Numbered from the stretch's first letter, positions 23,140 through 35,946 are shown. The stretch: DNA of 64,000 nt from Zychaea mexicana (GCF_025766255.1 NW_026516752.1:62001-126000), one strand, 5' to 3'. The notes: a model not told the origin generated them from the sequence alone. Translations and numbers: made by a program.

Positions 23140-25606
23140 AATAAATTCGGTATGAGAGGGTGACAAAGTGTGTAAAGAGAAAAGGAAAAAAAGAAAGAGG
23201 AAGAAAGAAAACTGTGGGGTATTAAGAAGATACGTTTATAATGCAGCAAAGCCGACAGTGGCTATTTTAGGGTTACACGGGTGGGGTTGAGCTGTAAGAA
23301 GAGCAATTCAGGCGTGCGACGATCACACGCGCATAATGCGCAAACCTAAATGTATGTAATCCTTTTCGTTCTATTAGTTCTAAACTTGTAACGAGGTCAT
23401 GGCGTCATTAAATAGAGCTGGCCAGTTACTATAGCAACCATTGGAACAAGTGGAGAAAGTGCTCGAATCTGCTATGCAATTTCCATAGATGAGTTTCCCG
23501 TCCTTCTTTTCAGCAGTAGAGAAGTCAGGCTCGACGTGTACCAGACGCGAAGTACAACCGACTGGGAAAATGGCAAGGCACGGTTTTCCAGCGTTGTTAT
23601 TCTCCAGCTCGATAACTTGAAATATCCGCTCAGCTGCTGCTTCTCTACTCGTTTATATAGCCAAGACCAGAGCTGCATATTAAACTTCTTTGATTTTGCT
23701 GTGCAGCTTTAATCTTGTGCTTGGGTGTCGGATTTGTTGTCGTCAAGAACATTAAACCAAAAGAAATCCGGCCGTCTGCACTACGCTTTTGTCATCGCTA
23801 GTTGTACAAAACCTTGGCGTTGTGCTTTGATCACCGTTCATCGTCAACATCTATAAGCGTAAAACATTGTACAGCTTGGTCTAATTTCGGCAGAAAGAAC
23901 GGATAGAATCATTAGTTTGAAGTCCTTGTATCAGTAGCGCTGTACTTTTGAGGTGTTTTATATACCCCTTTTTGGTCCGGCCTCGGCATGTAATTATATT
24001 TTTCGCATCTGGCACCATTTTGTCTTGATGGCAAATATTTACCTATCGAGCAATACAGACTTTTAGATAGTGGCTTTTAAAACAATCCGTCGAACGTAAT
24101 TCATTCATCAAACTTACCCTTCCTCGAAAAGAACACATAAATGTTGGTGTTGCTGCTTTTCACATTTTGTGAGTGACGGGGATACACATATGTGTCGTGG
24201 GGCAGCTCCTTGTACATTGTATGATTGCGATGTATATGTTTTAGAATTGTTTAGCTGGCTTTTTTGCTTCCTCTTTATGTTCGCCTCCAGAGAGATTGGT
24301 GCTATATTCAGTGCTGCTTAGTATCATGTATAAATTTGTACAATGCATGGTGCTTTAGGAGGCCATTTCTTTCCATTAAATTAATAGAACAAAGCTATCA
24401 TTAATCAAGGTTTATTAATCATGTTGCTAAATATTTGATTAATATCGTACCGGTGATGTTGTCCGGAACACTATGCTGTTTTCGGCGAGCTTTATCAAGG
24501 ACTCTTGCATTTTCTCCAGGGTCGTGTCCGTATGTTCTTTAGCATTCACTTGCATTAAAAGTTCAATGGATTGTTACATACAAGTTACCGTTTGTGTGGA
24601 AGCTGGTCATGTATGCATACCATTAGTAACTATATCATCAGACATGATCGTAATGCTTACATCTAACTAACTTACGAAGCATGGTATATAAACTTATACG
24701 TTGAAAATATGAATAAAATTCTGTGTACATACCGAATGTGATCCTTAGCTCGCTGTAGGTTTAAAATTTCCTGACTATTTAAAAAAATAGCCCTTTTTAA
24801 ATGTTGCAAGATTCTATTAGGGTGGAACTAGCTTTGCTGTATCAAATATCAAGCTGTTAGAATAAAAGTATCACGAAGATCAAATGGAGCGAGGTTCTAA
24901 GGATGTAGCAAGAAACATTTGATAACTCTGTAATTTCAGGAGGTGCAATCGTATAGGACAAAGATGATCCGGATGAGGAGGTGTTTGGGAACGCAAGTGA
25001 GAAGAAGTACAGCTCTACTTAGTAGCTGAGATATCTATCAAGAGTAGTACATAGGATAAATCTATAAATGACTTAACAAAACTACAGCATAAATATCACT
25101 GAAAAGAACATGATTTAAGAATAAAAAGATATGACAAAAGATGTTTTGGAAGTCCCATTTATTCGAAAGGTATGAAAGGGCTACCAAAAGTACATTCCCT
25201 TTTAGTATATCCAGTAAATATAGCTGTAGATGAACGACAACAGTTACTTAAAGTTGGTTAACGAAGAGCTTTGAGTTATAAAACTTTTTCCCGGTAAATA
25301 ACGACAATGCGAAACAAACAAAGACAGCCCTCCGTTATAAAGGTGTTCAACGGGAACTAAAGGTTTGTTCGGTTTACTGATTTTGCGAAAGCGTGAGAAG
25401 GTAGTCTCGGATCAATCGATTGTAAGGCAATAAACCCTTTTATGTACAATGTACTGGCAAGTGGACTATGTAGATCATCTAATACATGGAATATTTTTAC
25501 ATGTACAGATGTCCAAAAAGCATAAAAACAGAAAGAAATGCTATAATATTTTATATAACAGTAATGAGTATGCTTTGTAAGTGTTATGTGGTATTACATT
25601 GATGCT
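23140..25606. other. Gene-poor region, about 2.5 kb
   Basis: The right-hand side of the hydratase promoter lies at 23140-23350. An open stretch on the plus strand at about 23463-23712 (about 80 codons, no start codon, ending FFDFAVQL) could be a relic exon, but I cannot match it to any family. From 23900 the sequence is AT-rich with no coding signal. Confidence 0.35.
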
Positions 25607-27666
25607 CTACTCTCGAATTCGCTTTTCTTCGGGAACAGTACTATGGTAATCTTGGAGTGACTTTTCGTAATATCCTTTTTCTAGGAACATGTGGGCACCA
25701 ACCATAGCGAGAGATTTGCTAGCAATCATTGCGCCTTCATGAGTTGGCAGCACCTGCAGCTTCGGCGAATGCGTGGGTGTGGGGGAACGCATCAGTGTAG
25801 ACGTCAGACGTTGGATGTAACCCGGGCATAAGAACAGAAACGTTGCCGAAATCTGAAACCGCACACGATATTATTATTTGAAAAAAGGTCTATATCAGAA
25901 AATGGCACTCCGTTGATACATCTAAAAGAAAGAGGAAATTTGATGGCACTAACCTGTAGAAGCACCGACGTGTATTACTTCTTGAGCTTGACGCGGTGGG
26001 ATAGGGACGCCACCAAACGCGTCATAATACTTGGCGTATGTTTCAGCCATGACTGAGTTCTGTACAATATCTATACATTATAGGTAGTACATTGTGTTTG
26101 TTTTGGTTATCTCGGTCGTGCTCAGTGAGTGATGCGTAGTATACAAAAGCACAAAGTGATAGTATTGTCAACTTACTCTTGCACATGCCAGCACCGTGCC
26201 ACGTGATAGTATATTCACAGCCGGTTGCTAACGCTGCTGCCTTAAAACAATTTTCAATCTTTATCATCAGCTCTACAACACGATCGGTAGACGGTGCACG
26301 GATGCAGAAGCGACCCGTTGTGCGGTCAGGGATAATATTTGGCTATGCATAATGATAACCAAAACCGATTCAGTCAACTCATATTCCCTTTCTTTTTGAT
26401 CTTGTCGCTTTTAAACATACCGCTTTACCGCCTAATTATTTTGATTGCAATCAGCCTACTTGTTAGTAAAAAGGATACATACAGAACTAGGCAGCAAGCT
26501 TTGCTAAGAATAAAGACGAGAGAAACAGCTTACCATCGGTAATAATTCCATGGACACGATCAGTCCCATTAGTTTCTGTCGGAGCAACCCAACGTTAACC
26601 AATGCTTGGCAAATAGTGTCGAGCGCATTTACACCTATTATAAGCAGTAGAAATGTGTTACTTATTTATCATTTTCATCGAAACCCCGGATTTGTGTAGC
26701 TACAAATTCTCTCTTACCATTCCATGGTGCGCCACCGGCGTGAGCGGGCTAAAGGTGGGATAATACAGAACGGTGTGTATATGATTAGCAACTGTTCGTT
26801 TAATTATTCTTAGCCCACTTGGTATTTTTTCATTTCACTGCTTACCTTTCCTCGAAATTCGATCTCAAAGTTTTGAATAGCATTACATGACACACATGTT
26901 GTATTATCGGGACCAGGATGAAGCATACTGCAAACATCAACGTTGTCCTGGAAGGCTCCTTTCTTAGCCATTAAGATTTTATCATCCAATTCTTCTGCAT
27001 TGTATGAATCAACAGAAACGAAGGGTTAGTGTTTCTATGTGGAAAGTAAGTTCATACTGTCGTGATGAAAAGCATGCATCAAGTGAAGTTCATTATGACA
27101 GGCGTTTGTTTCTACCTTCACTAGGAGTACCAAAAAGAACGACCGTTCCGGACGCGATTCCCTTGTCCAACAGGGCCTTCATAGCCATTGCGTTCGCAAG
27201 ACCTGTCACAGCAATGAGATTGTGTCCACATGCATGGCCTATCCCCGGGAGCGCATCATACTCGGAGCAGAATCCGACACGTAAACCAGTTCCTTTAGTG
27301 TATTTGGCCATGAAAGCTGTTTCCATATCATATGCATGGCGTGCCACAGTGAATCCGTTCTTCTCCAAATAATCTGTCAGGACTTCATGAGCGTGATGTT
27401 CGTGCATGCTAAGCTCAGGGTTTTCGTGCAACTGTAATTATGACAAGATACGAGTTAATTTGCTGTGTTGACATAACAGATGATAAGGATTACGGTGAGA
27501 TCTGAATTATCAACAGCTAAGACTCACGTCGCTGCTAATTTCTCTTAGCTCAGGAGTAATACGGTCAATTTCTGCGTAGACTACGCTTTGTGCTTCAGCG
27601 AGAAGTGATGACTAATTATAGCAAAAAGATATATCAGTATACGAGACTACATTTTACTTCGGTCAT
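25607..27666 (-). CDS. M20-family amidohydrolase/carboxypeptidase (PM20D2-like), frame broken relative to the family
   Basis: Minus-strand exons are 27658-27666, 27528-27611, 27116-27431, 26846-26994, 26718-26748, 26534-26634, 26177-26342, 25954-26052 and 25607-25852. M20 enzymes are zinc-dependent amide or dipeptide hydrolases. Clear motifs are ELSMHEHHAHEVLTDYL, GFCSEYDALPGIGHACGHN (metal-binding His), VVLFGTPSE and, in the last exon, DFGNVSVLMPGLHP. Two places depart from the family. In exon 6 the expected TNGTDRVHGIITDG is encoded in the +1 frame, after a short A run at 26572-26575. In the last exon the frame hits TGA at 25737-25739, while the neighbouring frame continues HEGAMIASKSLAMVGAHMF to 25607. 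It is either a young pseudogene or carries single-base sequence errors. Nominal length to the TGA is about 356 residues. Confidence 0.78.
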
Positions 27667-28411
27667 CCTCTTTTTGCTTTTTGCGTCTCAATTACATTGG
27701 CAGAAGTACTGACGATGGGAGATGTTCATAAGAGTTAGGATGATGATGCAGGTCTCCTCTTGCCTTTTCTAATAAATTACGGATTAATTAATTAACAATA
27801 ATGATGTTCACGTCAATTCCAAAAGCCTGAAATTAATATGGTCGCGGAACAGGTGATCGCTATAGTTATAGTAGCAGTAGACTACGTGATACGAGTCTCA
27901 CTATCTCGATTTTTTTTTTTGCAGAGCAATTACCATCCACACCAGCACACCATAATCCACATAATGGTGAGGTGGCTGGTTGATAAGTGGAGTAGTGGAG
28001 CGTATTGATCTATTAAAACTATGCAAAAGTGTGAGTAATTATTACCTAACTATTGATGACCGAAATGATGGAAATAAATGTATGATATGACGCGTGCACT
28101 TCTTCGAAGAAAATTGCAGATCGATACAAAATGGCGGGATACATGGAGCAGACCTGGAATGGCTCTTTGTCATGCAAAAGTAATTTATAGGTACTCGAAC
28201 GGATAATAGTTTGCATAATAAAGCGATTCACGCAGCATTCGACATATGACAAATCCAAGAAAGGACGCTCGCATACATAAACAAGTGCACATTCAGTTTA
28301 ATCTTTTTTGGTTATAATTAATTATTAATAAGTGTATAAAATAGATATCAAAAGGTTAACCGGACCTCGTGTGTGCATCTTTTTAGTGTGTAAAAGTATA
28401 TATGTTTAAAG
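27667..28411. other. Intergenic, upstream of the M20 gene and downstream of the deubiquitinase gene
   Basis: AT-rich sequence with no supported gene or RNA. Short open frames here have no recognisable content. Confidence 0.35.
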
Positions 28412-30908
28412 CTAAAAGGTAATGACGGGTGCGCTCTGACGCCGTCGTCCAGCCCAGCTTCGTCTTGTCACAGTTCTAGTGGGCATACACTGCGGAAGGC
28501 CTTGTTGCAATGACGGCGGTGCTGCCGGCAGCTCGCTTGTTGTCACATCAAAGCCATTGTTTTCATCGTTGCTGTTGTCGTTCTCGTCGTCGGTATCGTC
28601 GTTTTGAGAAATTCCATCTGGAAGTTGCCGTGAAATATTTTGTCGTTCGTTTTTTGACACTCGTAGCGTTTCTATTATTGCTTCTTCTGTGGTCGTTGTA
28701 GTTGTTTTTGCGGATATGGATGAAGATAATAGTGATACAGGAGGCGGAAGAGGAAAGGAGAGAGGAGTAGATGATGCATCGGATTCAGGGGTGACATATT
28801 CGTACAGTAGCATATAAGGATTGCTCTGCAGGACTTCTTCTATGCTGCATACGTCGACTTGTTCGTCCGAAATTCTGTACCACGTATTCTCGTCGCCATG
28901 AAGTGTATTGTTCCTATCATTGCATTGACGACAATGACACGTTTCTGCAACAAGACGCCGTTTGTATGCAATAAAATGACCGAAATCGTGACTGCCGTAA
29001 TGTACAATAGTACCCATCAACTTGTACCGGCATTCCATACCGCCTCCTCGTTCTTCTTGCTCTTCGTCTTCTGAGGGTGGCGTTGTTCCTGCTGCTGCCG
29101 AAATAGGCTCATGTGGCTGTGTGTTGAGAGTACCATTGGTGCTATAGGGTGCCAAGTCGAGGAATTCCGGAAACATGATTCGACAGCTGTTCTTGAACAC
29201 AGCGCCAGATGGATGGAACGTAGATCGGGATAAATGAAGGCATAGGATCTTTGGTGATTTGGCAAACATAACTTGTTTGCTAGACATTCGGCTCACAGCC
29301 CGTAGTGACGACGATTTCGCATTACCCCTGTTACTGCTACTGCTGCTGCTGCTGATGTTCCTGCTATAGTCGTCGTCATCTTGAATATTACCCACGTTGA
29401 GCCGATGTTCCAGTACTCGTCGTCGTTTCTCTATCATGACCATCTCGGAAAGAACCGATCGTCGGCTTGCACGGTCTTGAATTCTCTTGGCCTGCTCGTT
29501 AAGGGCATCCACCTGGGCGGACATCGAACTGACCGTATCGATCAATGCGCATTTTCGGCATGTGGCATCCGAGAGGTACTCCATTGCCGTAAACTCATTT
29601 AAGCAATCGTCAAGTGTTGTTGAGCTCTACATGTTAGAACGCATATTTTTTAATAACAGTGTATTTAGAACAATATCAGTCAGTGTCCAGCTGTCACATG
29701 GTAGTTTTAAAAAAAATTCACTGCGTTCCTTTGGATCAGATGATGATCCTCCTTTTTCGCCTGCTTACCGTATCCGGAAGGGTGAGTTGTACATTGTTGA
29801 ACGAAAAATGTCGGATCGCCTCCTAGAAAAGAAAAGAAAACCTTGCAGTCAATACCTCTCTTCCGGTTTAACCATTTCCCTCCCCCTCTCATAAGAAAAC
29901 ACCTACAGTATAACCACATTGCATACAAGACAGACGACTAGCTAAGAGGCCAGTGAATGGATTTTTTAGTCGGTGATGGATCTTGTAACTCAACGACGAC
30001 GGTGCCAGGATATCCTTCAATCCTCCCATAACCGACGCAGCCATAGATGATTGTAGTTTTTCCTCCTCAACGTCGATTGCGCTCGTTATCAATTGAAACA
30101 GTTCTTGTGCGTCTTGTTGATCACGGCTATTGATCCGTCGACCTGATACGACTGATACAATGTCGACAGGCTTGAATGAGGAGCGCTTCAAAAGTGGTTG
30201 GTTCAGCCGACGCAGCGTGGTGGCCAAGAACCATGAGACTGGACGAGCTCGTGAAGGTTGGATTTGTTCAAGATAAAGTTGCAAGCGGGGTAATGACGAC
30301 AGGACCTGATAGCGTAATGATGTTGTATGTATGTGCGTATGCATATATGTTGTTGCGTGTGGTATACGTTGAGTTGAGAAAGCACCAATACTCAATCAGA
30401 TAAACAAAAGATTTGTCTGCAACTTTACCTGCAAGACCGAGTTAAGAAAACATGTATTGCCTGTGTTGACGAGTCCCGAGACATAGTAATAAGAATGATA
30501 ATTGTTGCTGCCGTTACTGCTGCTTGTTGTTATCGGGTCACGCAGACAAATCGAGTCTAATTCGGAATTGCTTGCGTGATAAATTGAATCCAGTGCTGCT
30601 GCTGTCTGCTGCTGATATGCTGCATATTGCTTATTTGTCATTGTTGTCGTTGACGATCGTCTACTGCCAACGCTGACCAAAGACACGGGCAGCCGTAACA
30701 GTATGCACGTAGTAGAGTAAGCGTAGGCCAAAAGATGCTGTAGACCTAGATATCGTACAGCCGAGAAAATTTCCGAGTAGTCGTGATGGAATGGAAATGC
30801 CCTAAAGGCAATCAGGATGACCAAGACGACTGCAATGCCGAGAATTACATGAATAAAATTGGTCAGGTCGATCAACAGTGACTGGAGGCCTTCCAGAGTC
30901 AACTGCAT
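28412..30908 (-). CDS. Membrane-anchored ubiquitin-specific protease (Ubp1/USP30-like), 4 exons
   Basis: Minus-strand exons are 30429-30908, 29907-30305, 29769-29822 and 28412-29626, giving 715 residues. A single N-terminal membrane helix (HVILGIAVVLVILIAFRAF, residues about 20-38) precedes the catalytic domain, as in yeast Ubp1 and mammalian USP30. The Cys box reads GLVNTGNTCFLNSVLQ (catalytic Cys about 153) and is split from the following VLSSLPRLQLYL by an intron. RDQQDAQELFQLI is the conserved QQDA block. CMQCGYT and CRKC resemble the zinc-binding fingers of USPs. The His box is MGTIVHYGSHDFGHFIAYK, followed by WYRISDEQVDVCS and YMLLYEYV. A 110-residue acidic, S/T-rich tail follows. Whether it sits on ER or mitochondria cannot be told from sequence. 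Confidence 0.92.
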
Positions 30909-31691
30909 TTCTTGTTCAAAGTAGTAGTGGTTGGGTTATGGAAGATGTTGTAATGGGGGGATATTGGCGGGACAGTTTAAGGGGTTGAGCAACCTTTGTT
31001 TCTTAAACAAAAAAATAGAAAAAATAAGTGTGTGTGTGTGTGTATGCTGGCTGTTAGGATCTTCGATTGGCTGCCAGTAAAACTGCGCAGTTTTGCGTGT
31101 CTGTCTGTCTGTCTTGGGTGGTGGGGAAGCACATGCAAGCAGCCAACAAAGGGCTTTTCTCTTCTTGGTTTACTTGCTCTTCTTTCTCTTTCTCTCTCTC
31201 TTTCATTCCTTTTCCTCCTCCCCTTTCTTCTCTTTTTTTCCCTTCTTTTTTGCTTTTGGTCCTCTTGTATAGTTTATAAGGAACAGGCTTTTCCCATATT
31301 ATTTTTTTGTCATTCTTTTCTCTATTAGTTTTTCTGTTATATTTGGGTATGATTAGTACTTTTGGTCAGAACAACATCGTTTACAGTGTTGACTATTTTA
31401 TTAACGTCGCTTCTGCGTCTTTTATAATCTCGTATCAAGCTCACTGAGCGTTGTTGCGCTGGGGGATCAAGAAGCTACAAGCTCACCCTGAGCTTTAGTT
31501 CCTTTTTTATTTTATTTTTACTATTATTATTACGTTTATTATTTCGTTGTTCTTATATACATTTTCCTATTCTATCACAACATCCCATACATCATCATCA
31601 GCATCTTCAACTCCTTTTTTGCACAATCATCTTTCGCTTTTCGTCCTTTTTGAACATCCAAAAAGCACAGCAGATACCCTTATTAAACCAG
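30909..31691. promoter_or_regulatory. Divergent region between the deubiquitinase and copper-fist genes
   Basis: Both genes start away from this stretch. It is rich in pyrimidine tracts on the plus strand (31170-31250 is nearly all C/T), with a short TG repeat at 31029-31042. I did not find a convincing metal-response element by eye. Confidence 0.4.
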
Positions 31692-32903
31692 ATGGTCTTC
31701 TACGACGGTATAAAGTTCGCATGTCTCTCGTGCATCAGGGTTTGTATATAGGGGAGGAGAGAGGTACACGGGTTGGGGGCGATTGCAATTTTTCTTATAC
31801 TTAATACTTTTTTCCCGATCAGGGCCACCGCTCATCCAATTGCAACCATGTGGATCGCCCGCTTATGGAGGTCCGCAAGAAGGGCAGACCCGTCAGTCAG
31901 TGTGCCTACTGTAGAGATCTGCGCAAGACCAAACACATCCACGCAAAGTGTGTTTGCACTGCTTCCAACAAAAGTACGTGCCCTCTTCTATTTGTCCCTT
32001 TTCAATGGGTGTAGATACCTCTTTGTTTCCACGGCAACACTCCGTAAGGCGACGCCATAGGAACAAAAAATTTAAAATCAACATTGGTTTTGTGTTTCCA
32101 TAGCAACAACAACAATGGCAACAACAAATCAACCATGCCGACAAGAAGAATGTACATGTACTGAGAAGGCTAGAGTCCTGCTGTCTTCTGCGAAGCGGCG
32201 CAAAACGTGTTCCTCTTCACCCAGGACTACTTCTTCCGCTGGATTGGCGACGACCACGACAACCGCCGCGGCGGCCGCGGCCGCTGCTGCTGCAGCTGTG
32301 GTTGCCGCAACATCAACAACAGCAGCAGCATCTCAGCCGCCTTTCTTGCCTCAAACGGAGTTTGATATGCTGTTGGCTCAACCCACACTTACGCAACAGG
32401 TGCAGCAGGAACCGAACGAGGAAGACGTGGCATCGCTCTTTGACAGTATACTCCAACAACAGCAACAGGAACAACAGCAGCAGGAGCAACTACAGCTGCT
32501 GCAACAGCAGGAATCATCAAATGCTAATACTACTCCTACCTGTGCTACTGCAATTTCAACAAGTAATAATACCTCGTGTACTACTGCTACTGCTGCTGCG
32601 ACTAATACTGCAGCAATGCCATCTTTCTGTGGAAGTCTGATACCCCAGCATACTTGCTTGCCACAATCGCTAGACGCGCCAGCGGAATCTGTCATGGTGA
32701 CCATCACGCCCCTATCGAGCAACATTGTCCCATGCACTGCTTCTATCCGAACAAGGATTGTGACATGCTACTGTGGTGACAATTGCACTTGTCCTGGCTG
32801 TCTTGTTCATCAGCAAAATAATGTCATGTTTGAAACGTCATGTCCGTCTTCCGCCACCTCTTCATGCTATAATGGCTCGGATGATGAACAGTGTCACAAA
32901 TAA
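31692..32903 (+). CDS. Copper-fist transcription factor with C-terminal Cys cluster, 3 exons
   Basis: Exons are 31692-31739, 31823-31973 and 32104-32903, giving 332 residues. The copper-fist DNA-binding domain occupies residues 1-40: MVFYDGIKFACLSCIRGHRS, CNH and the KKGRP minor-groove motif, as in Ace1/Cup2, Mac1 and Cuf1. A second Cys/His-rich stretch follows (CAYCRDLRKTKHIHAKCVC). The middle is poly-Ala, poly-Thr and poly-Gln and probably activating. A C-terminal cluster, CYCGDNCTCPGCLVH, resembles the copper-sensing Cys boxes of Mac1/Cuf1. It likely regulates copper transport or storage genes in response to copper; activator under excess versus starvation cannot be decided. The stop codon lies in an AATAAA hexamer. 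Confidence 0.93.
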
Positions 32904-32963
32904 AAACCATATATAAACATAAACAAACAACCTATCTGCTATAATACGTAAGCATAGCTTTTT

Positions 32964-32967
<4 letters not shown>

Positions 32968-32996
<29 letters not shown>
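32968..32996. repeat. CT dinucleotide microsatellite
   Basis: About 14 CT units between the copper-fist stop codon and the calmodulin-like start codon, 80 bases before the latter. Confidence 0.9.
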
Positions 32997-32997
<1 letters not shown>

Positions 32998-33075
32998 ACT
33001 CCTTTTTTTTTTCTCTCAAATCTTTGCGTATATATTCACGCCCTATATCCGTGTCTTTTTCCTTTCAAGTTAAGC

Positions 33076-34032
33076 ATGGTAAAGATCCTGTGCTATTGCT
33101 CTATAACCAAAAAAAAACTCTATAACGACATACAGTGTACATATTCACGCTCAATTTTATCCCCAAAAACTCCTCATATAGGCTGATCAATTGTCACAAG
33201 AAGAAATTGAAGAATGCAAGGCATCCTTTGATCAGTTTGACAGGGTAAGAAAAAAGAGATGGAGCAGTTTTTAGTTTTCAAAAAGCATGAACCAAAATAA
33301 TCATACAAAAAACAAGGATGGTAACGGAACGATCGATGCCAAAGAACTTGGTGGAGTCATGAGATCCTTGAATATGGTAGTTAATGACACTGAGGTCAAG
33401 AGCATGATTCGAGAGCTTGATGCCGACGGCAGTGGCTCGATTGATTTCAACGAGTTTCTAAGTATATTCAATAGGTAAAGCTTTTTGTTATCACTTTCAT
33501 CATATCATTTCTACGTGTACACGCGTATTAAAAAAATTACTGACATACCACATGACATTATCATTCACTGGGTTATTTTTCTGTGGCGGGGTTGAACCAC
33601 CTTAAACCAACAATAATACGCACGCATATACAAACGGTGGGGTGGAAAACTAGGTCAAAAGAAAATAAGGCGGATATACAAAAGGAACTGATGGAGACGT
33701 TCAAGGTGTTTGATAAAGACAATGACGGCACCATCTCGGCCAGCGAGTTGCGAGAAGTCATGAATAGCTTGGGTAAGCTTTACTCCGATGAACATCCTTA
33801 ATTCCTATCATACTACTAAGCGAGTCTCTGACACTTGATATAACCCTTTCAATAGGTGAGAATACGTCAGAAGATGAGTTGGAGCGTATGTTGGAAGAGG
33901 CAGACCTAAATCAAGACGGTGTCATCAACTACGAAGAGTTTGTTAAAATGCTGGTAAGTATTATTCTTTAGTTATGCTACTACACAGCGTCAGAGTTTAC
34001 TAACCTGAAAAGTAACATAATAGGGTCCCTAA
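33076..34032 (+). CDS. Calmodulin-like protein, four EF-hands, 6 exons
   Basis: Exons are 33076-33078 (the ATG alone), 33182-33244, 33317-33474, 33654-33772, 33856-33953 and 34024-34032, giving 149 residues, the length of calmodulin. Four canonical EF-hand loops are present: DRDGNGTIDAKE, DADGSGSIDFNE, DKDNDGTISASE and DLNQDGVINYEE, each with Asp at 1 and Glu at 12. The protein starts MADQLSQEEIEECKASFDQF. It should be a Ca2+ sensor. It is more divergent than usual for fungal calmodulin (linker NRSKENKADIQKELMETF, ending KMLGP), so it may be a second calmodulin-like gene rather than the main one. An intron directly after the start codon is a known feature of many calmodulin genes and supports the model. 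Confidence 0.9.
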
Positions 34033-35946
34033 ATCAAGCTTTTGCCACCTTCATGTAATACAATATACTTCATATTGTTTTGAAAACTCTTTCCACAAAT
34101 AAGAAGCGAAAAGCTTATAAAGAAGCCAAGAATTGCAGCAGCAGCAGCAGCAGCAGCAGCAGTTTTACTGCATATACTACCAGCCACCGTGCATTTTTAA
34201 AAGGTTTAAAGGAGTAGATGAGCTGGGGTCATGATTATTTGGTCTGAGATCTAGCGCGTCATTAGGCGCTGAGAAAAAGTTTCTGGGGTCACTGTTGGCT
34301 TTTTTCAAATATGGCCGGTGTACATTGTTGTTTGTGCTGCTTTCTCTAACTGCCTACCACATTACATACGAAAGAGCGAATATCACGCTACAAGAGTAAT
34401 CTATTTGTATGTTATATACACAAGTAGCAGCAAGTCAGTAAACTCATCTCGCGAAAAATACCAAGTTGCTGTTACTACGGGCAATAGGGAGGCGGAGAAA
34501 GGTACCATGACCCCAAGACCACATTGTAAGGTCGTACCGGTGTATCGTAAGCAAAGAAGCAGATGCAATAATTAGTAGAACTTTACTATTCCTGTCTAGT
34601 TTCTTCTGCGGACATTAACCCTTCTTCTCTACCCCTGTAATATGCAGAGTATGATATGGGCAGCTCAACTCATAATATTGCATTTTGCTATCTATTTTTT
34701 TTTACTTGTTTCAATGCAAAGCACGACCGTAACCAAACCCTGTGATTATTTATTATAATCAGCTCTTGCTGTTGTTGGTTTAGAGAAGAATACTCTAGCC
34801 AAGTGGTATTATTTTATGCAGAATAATTGATACGTCATGCAGCAGAATCATAATCTAGAACGTGCTATATACATGGGGCTTAATATTTGCCAAGAAGCAG
34901 GTGGAAAAGCGAAAAGTTTTTCCTACTCCTCGCATCACCTCGCGTCCATTCATCAAGCTCACCTCCTCGTTCAAAAAATATAAATCCAGGCTTAATACAG
35001 CGACCAGGATGTAGGTGTTGGTCAATTACTAAACGCGACCTACCTTTTTGTTCTTACTTCCCCAAGTAACACAGATTTGTACTAGCAAATATTGACAGGT
35101 TGTCATCCTGTCCTCTTCTTGATCGTCTTATTTGAAACAGTTGAACTAAGCTCCGTGTACCACAATAAACAAGATTTTATTGACAATTATGTTTATTTGT
35201 AATACGTGTCTTTCGTGTTAATACATAAGTCCATCTTCTGGTCATTGATCGCTCTAGCGTACTACTTTGAGGTCGAATCAAATAAAAGTGACTATGCTGG
35301 TCGATCGTCTGCTGTCTATACAGCTCACAGAGTAGCCTCAATAAATGGCTTACACATTCTCAATCCCTTTTAGATTTCGCTGGTTGCTGACATTCCGGAG
35401 TACTAGTCAGCAGTAGGTCACCTCCTCGTCAATGCAGTTTAAGCGTAGATCAAGAAACATTAACTATGCCGTTGGCGTTGGCTATGTTGTTGTGCGTTGC
35501 TTACTGTTGGTTGCCACATAAACGACTGACGATTACCATCACCATCGCAGCTCAACAAATAAGTTGAGTGAGGGTGCAATAACATTGAAACCAGCAGCAG
35601 TTCTATAAAGATCAGGGGAAAAAATTGTCATACAATCAATGATTGGATCAGCTTATATATTTTATTTAATTATATACAATTTCCAAGTGACTAAGTGTAA
35701 GTGGAGCGATAATAACTAGCTGTACAATGATCGATATTATTCCTCATTTTTGCGTAATCGCCAGGCCAAATTATGGATTAAGAATAGCACCCGTCTCTGA
35801 TTAAAAAACGAGTAGTTGGTTGATAGATTGGTGATATATTCGGTGAAGTGGTCCACTGTTCTTCCTTTTGCTTCCTTTCTTCCCTCTTAAAAGCCACAAC
35901 CCTGTACGATACACTTCAGTTCTCATTTAAATGGAGTCTCATTGCT
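34033..35946. other. Gene-free region of about 1.9 kb between convergent genes
   Basis: It holds a (GCA)9 microsatellite at 34135-34162, about 100 bases after the calmodulin-like stop codon. The rest is AT-rich with short open frames I cannot support. Confidence 0.4.
34135..34162. repeat. GCA trinucleotide microsatellite
   Basis: Nine GCA units outside any coding region, probably in the 3' transcribed part of the calmodulin-like gene. Confidence 0.9.

Noticed and set aside
25730..25760. A tiny GT-AG intron (about 19 bases) to explain the M20 frame break
   Set aside because: It is far below any plausible spliceosomal intron, and removing it deletes family-like residues. An inserted base explains the data better.
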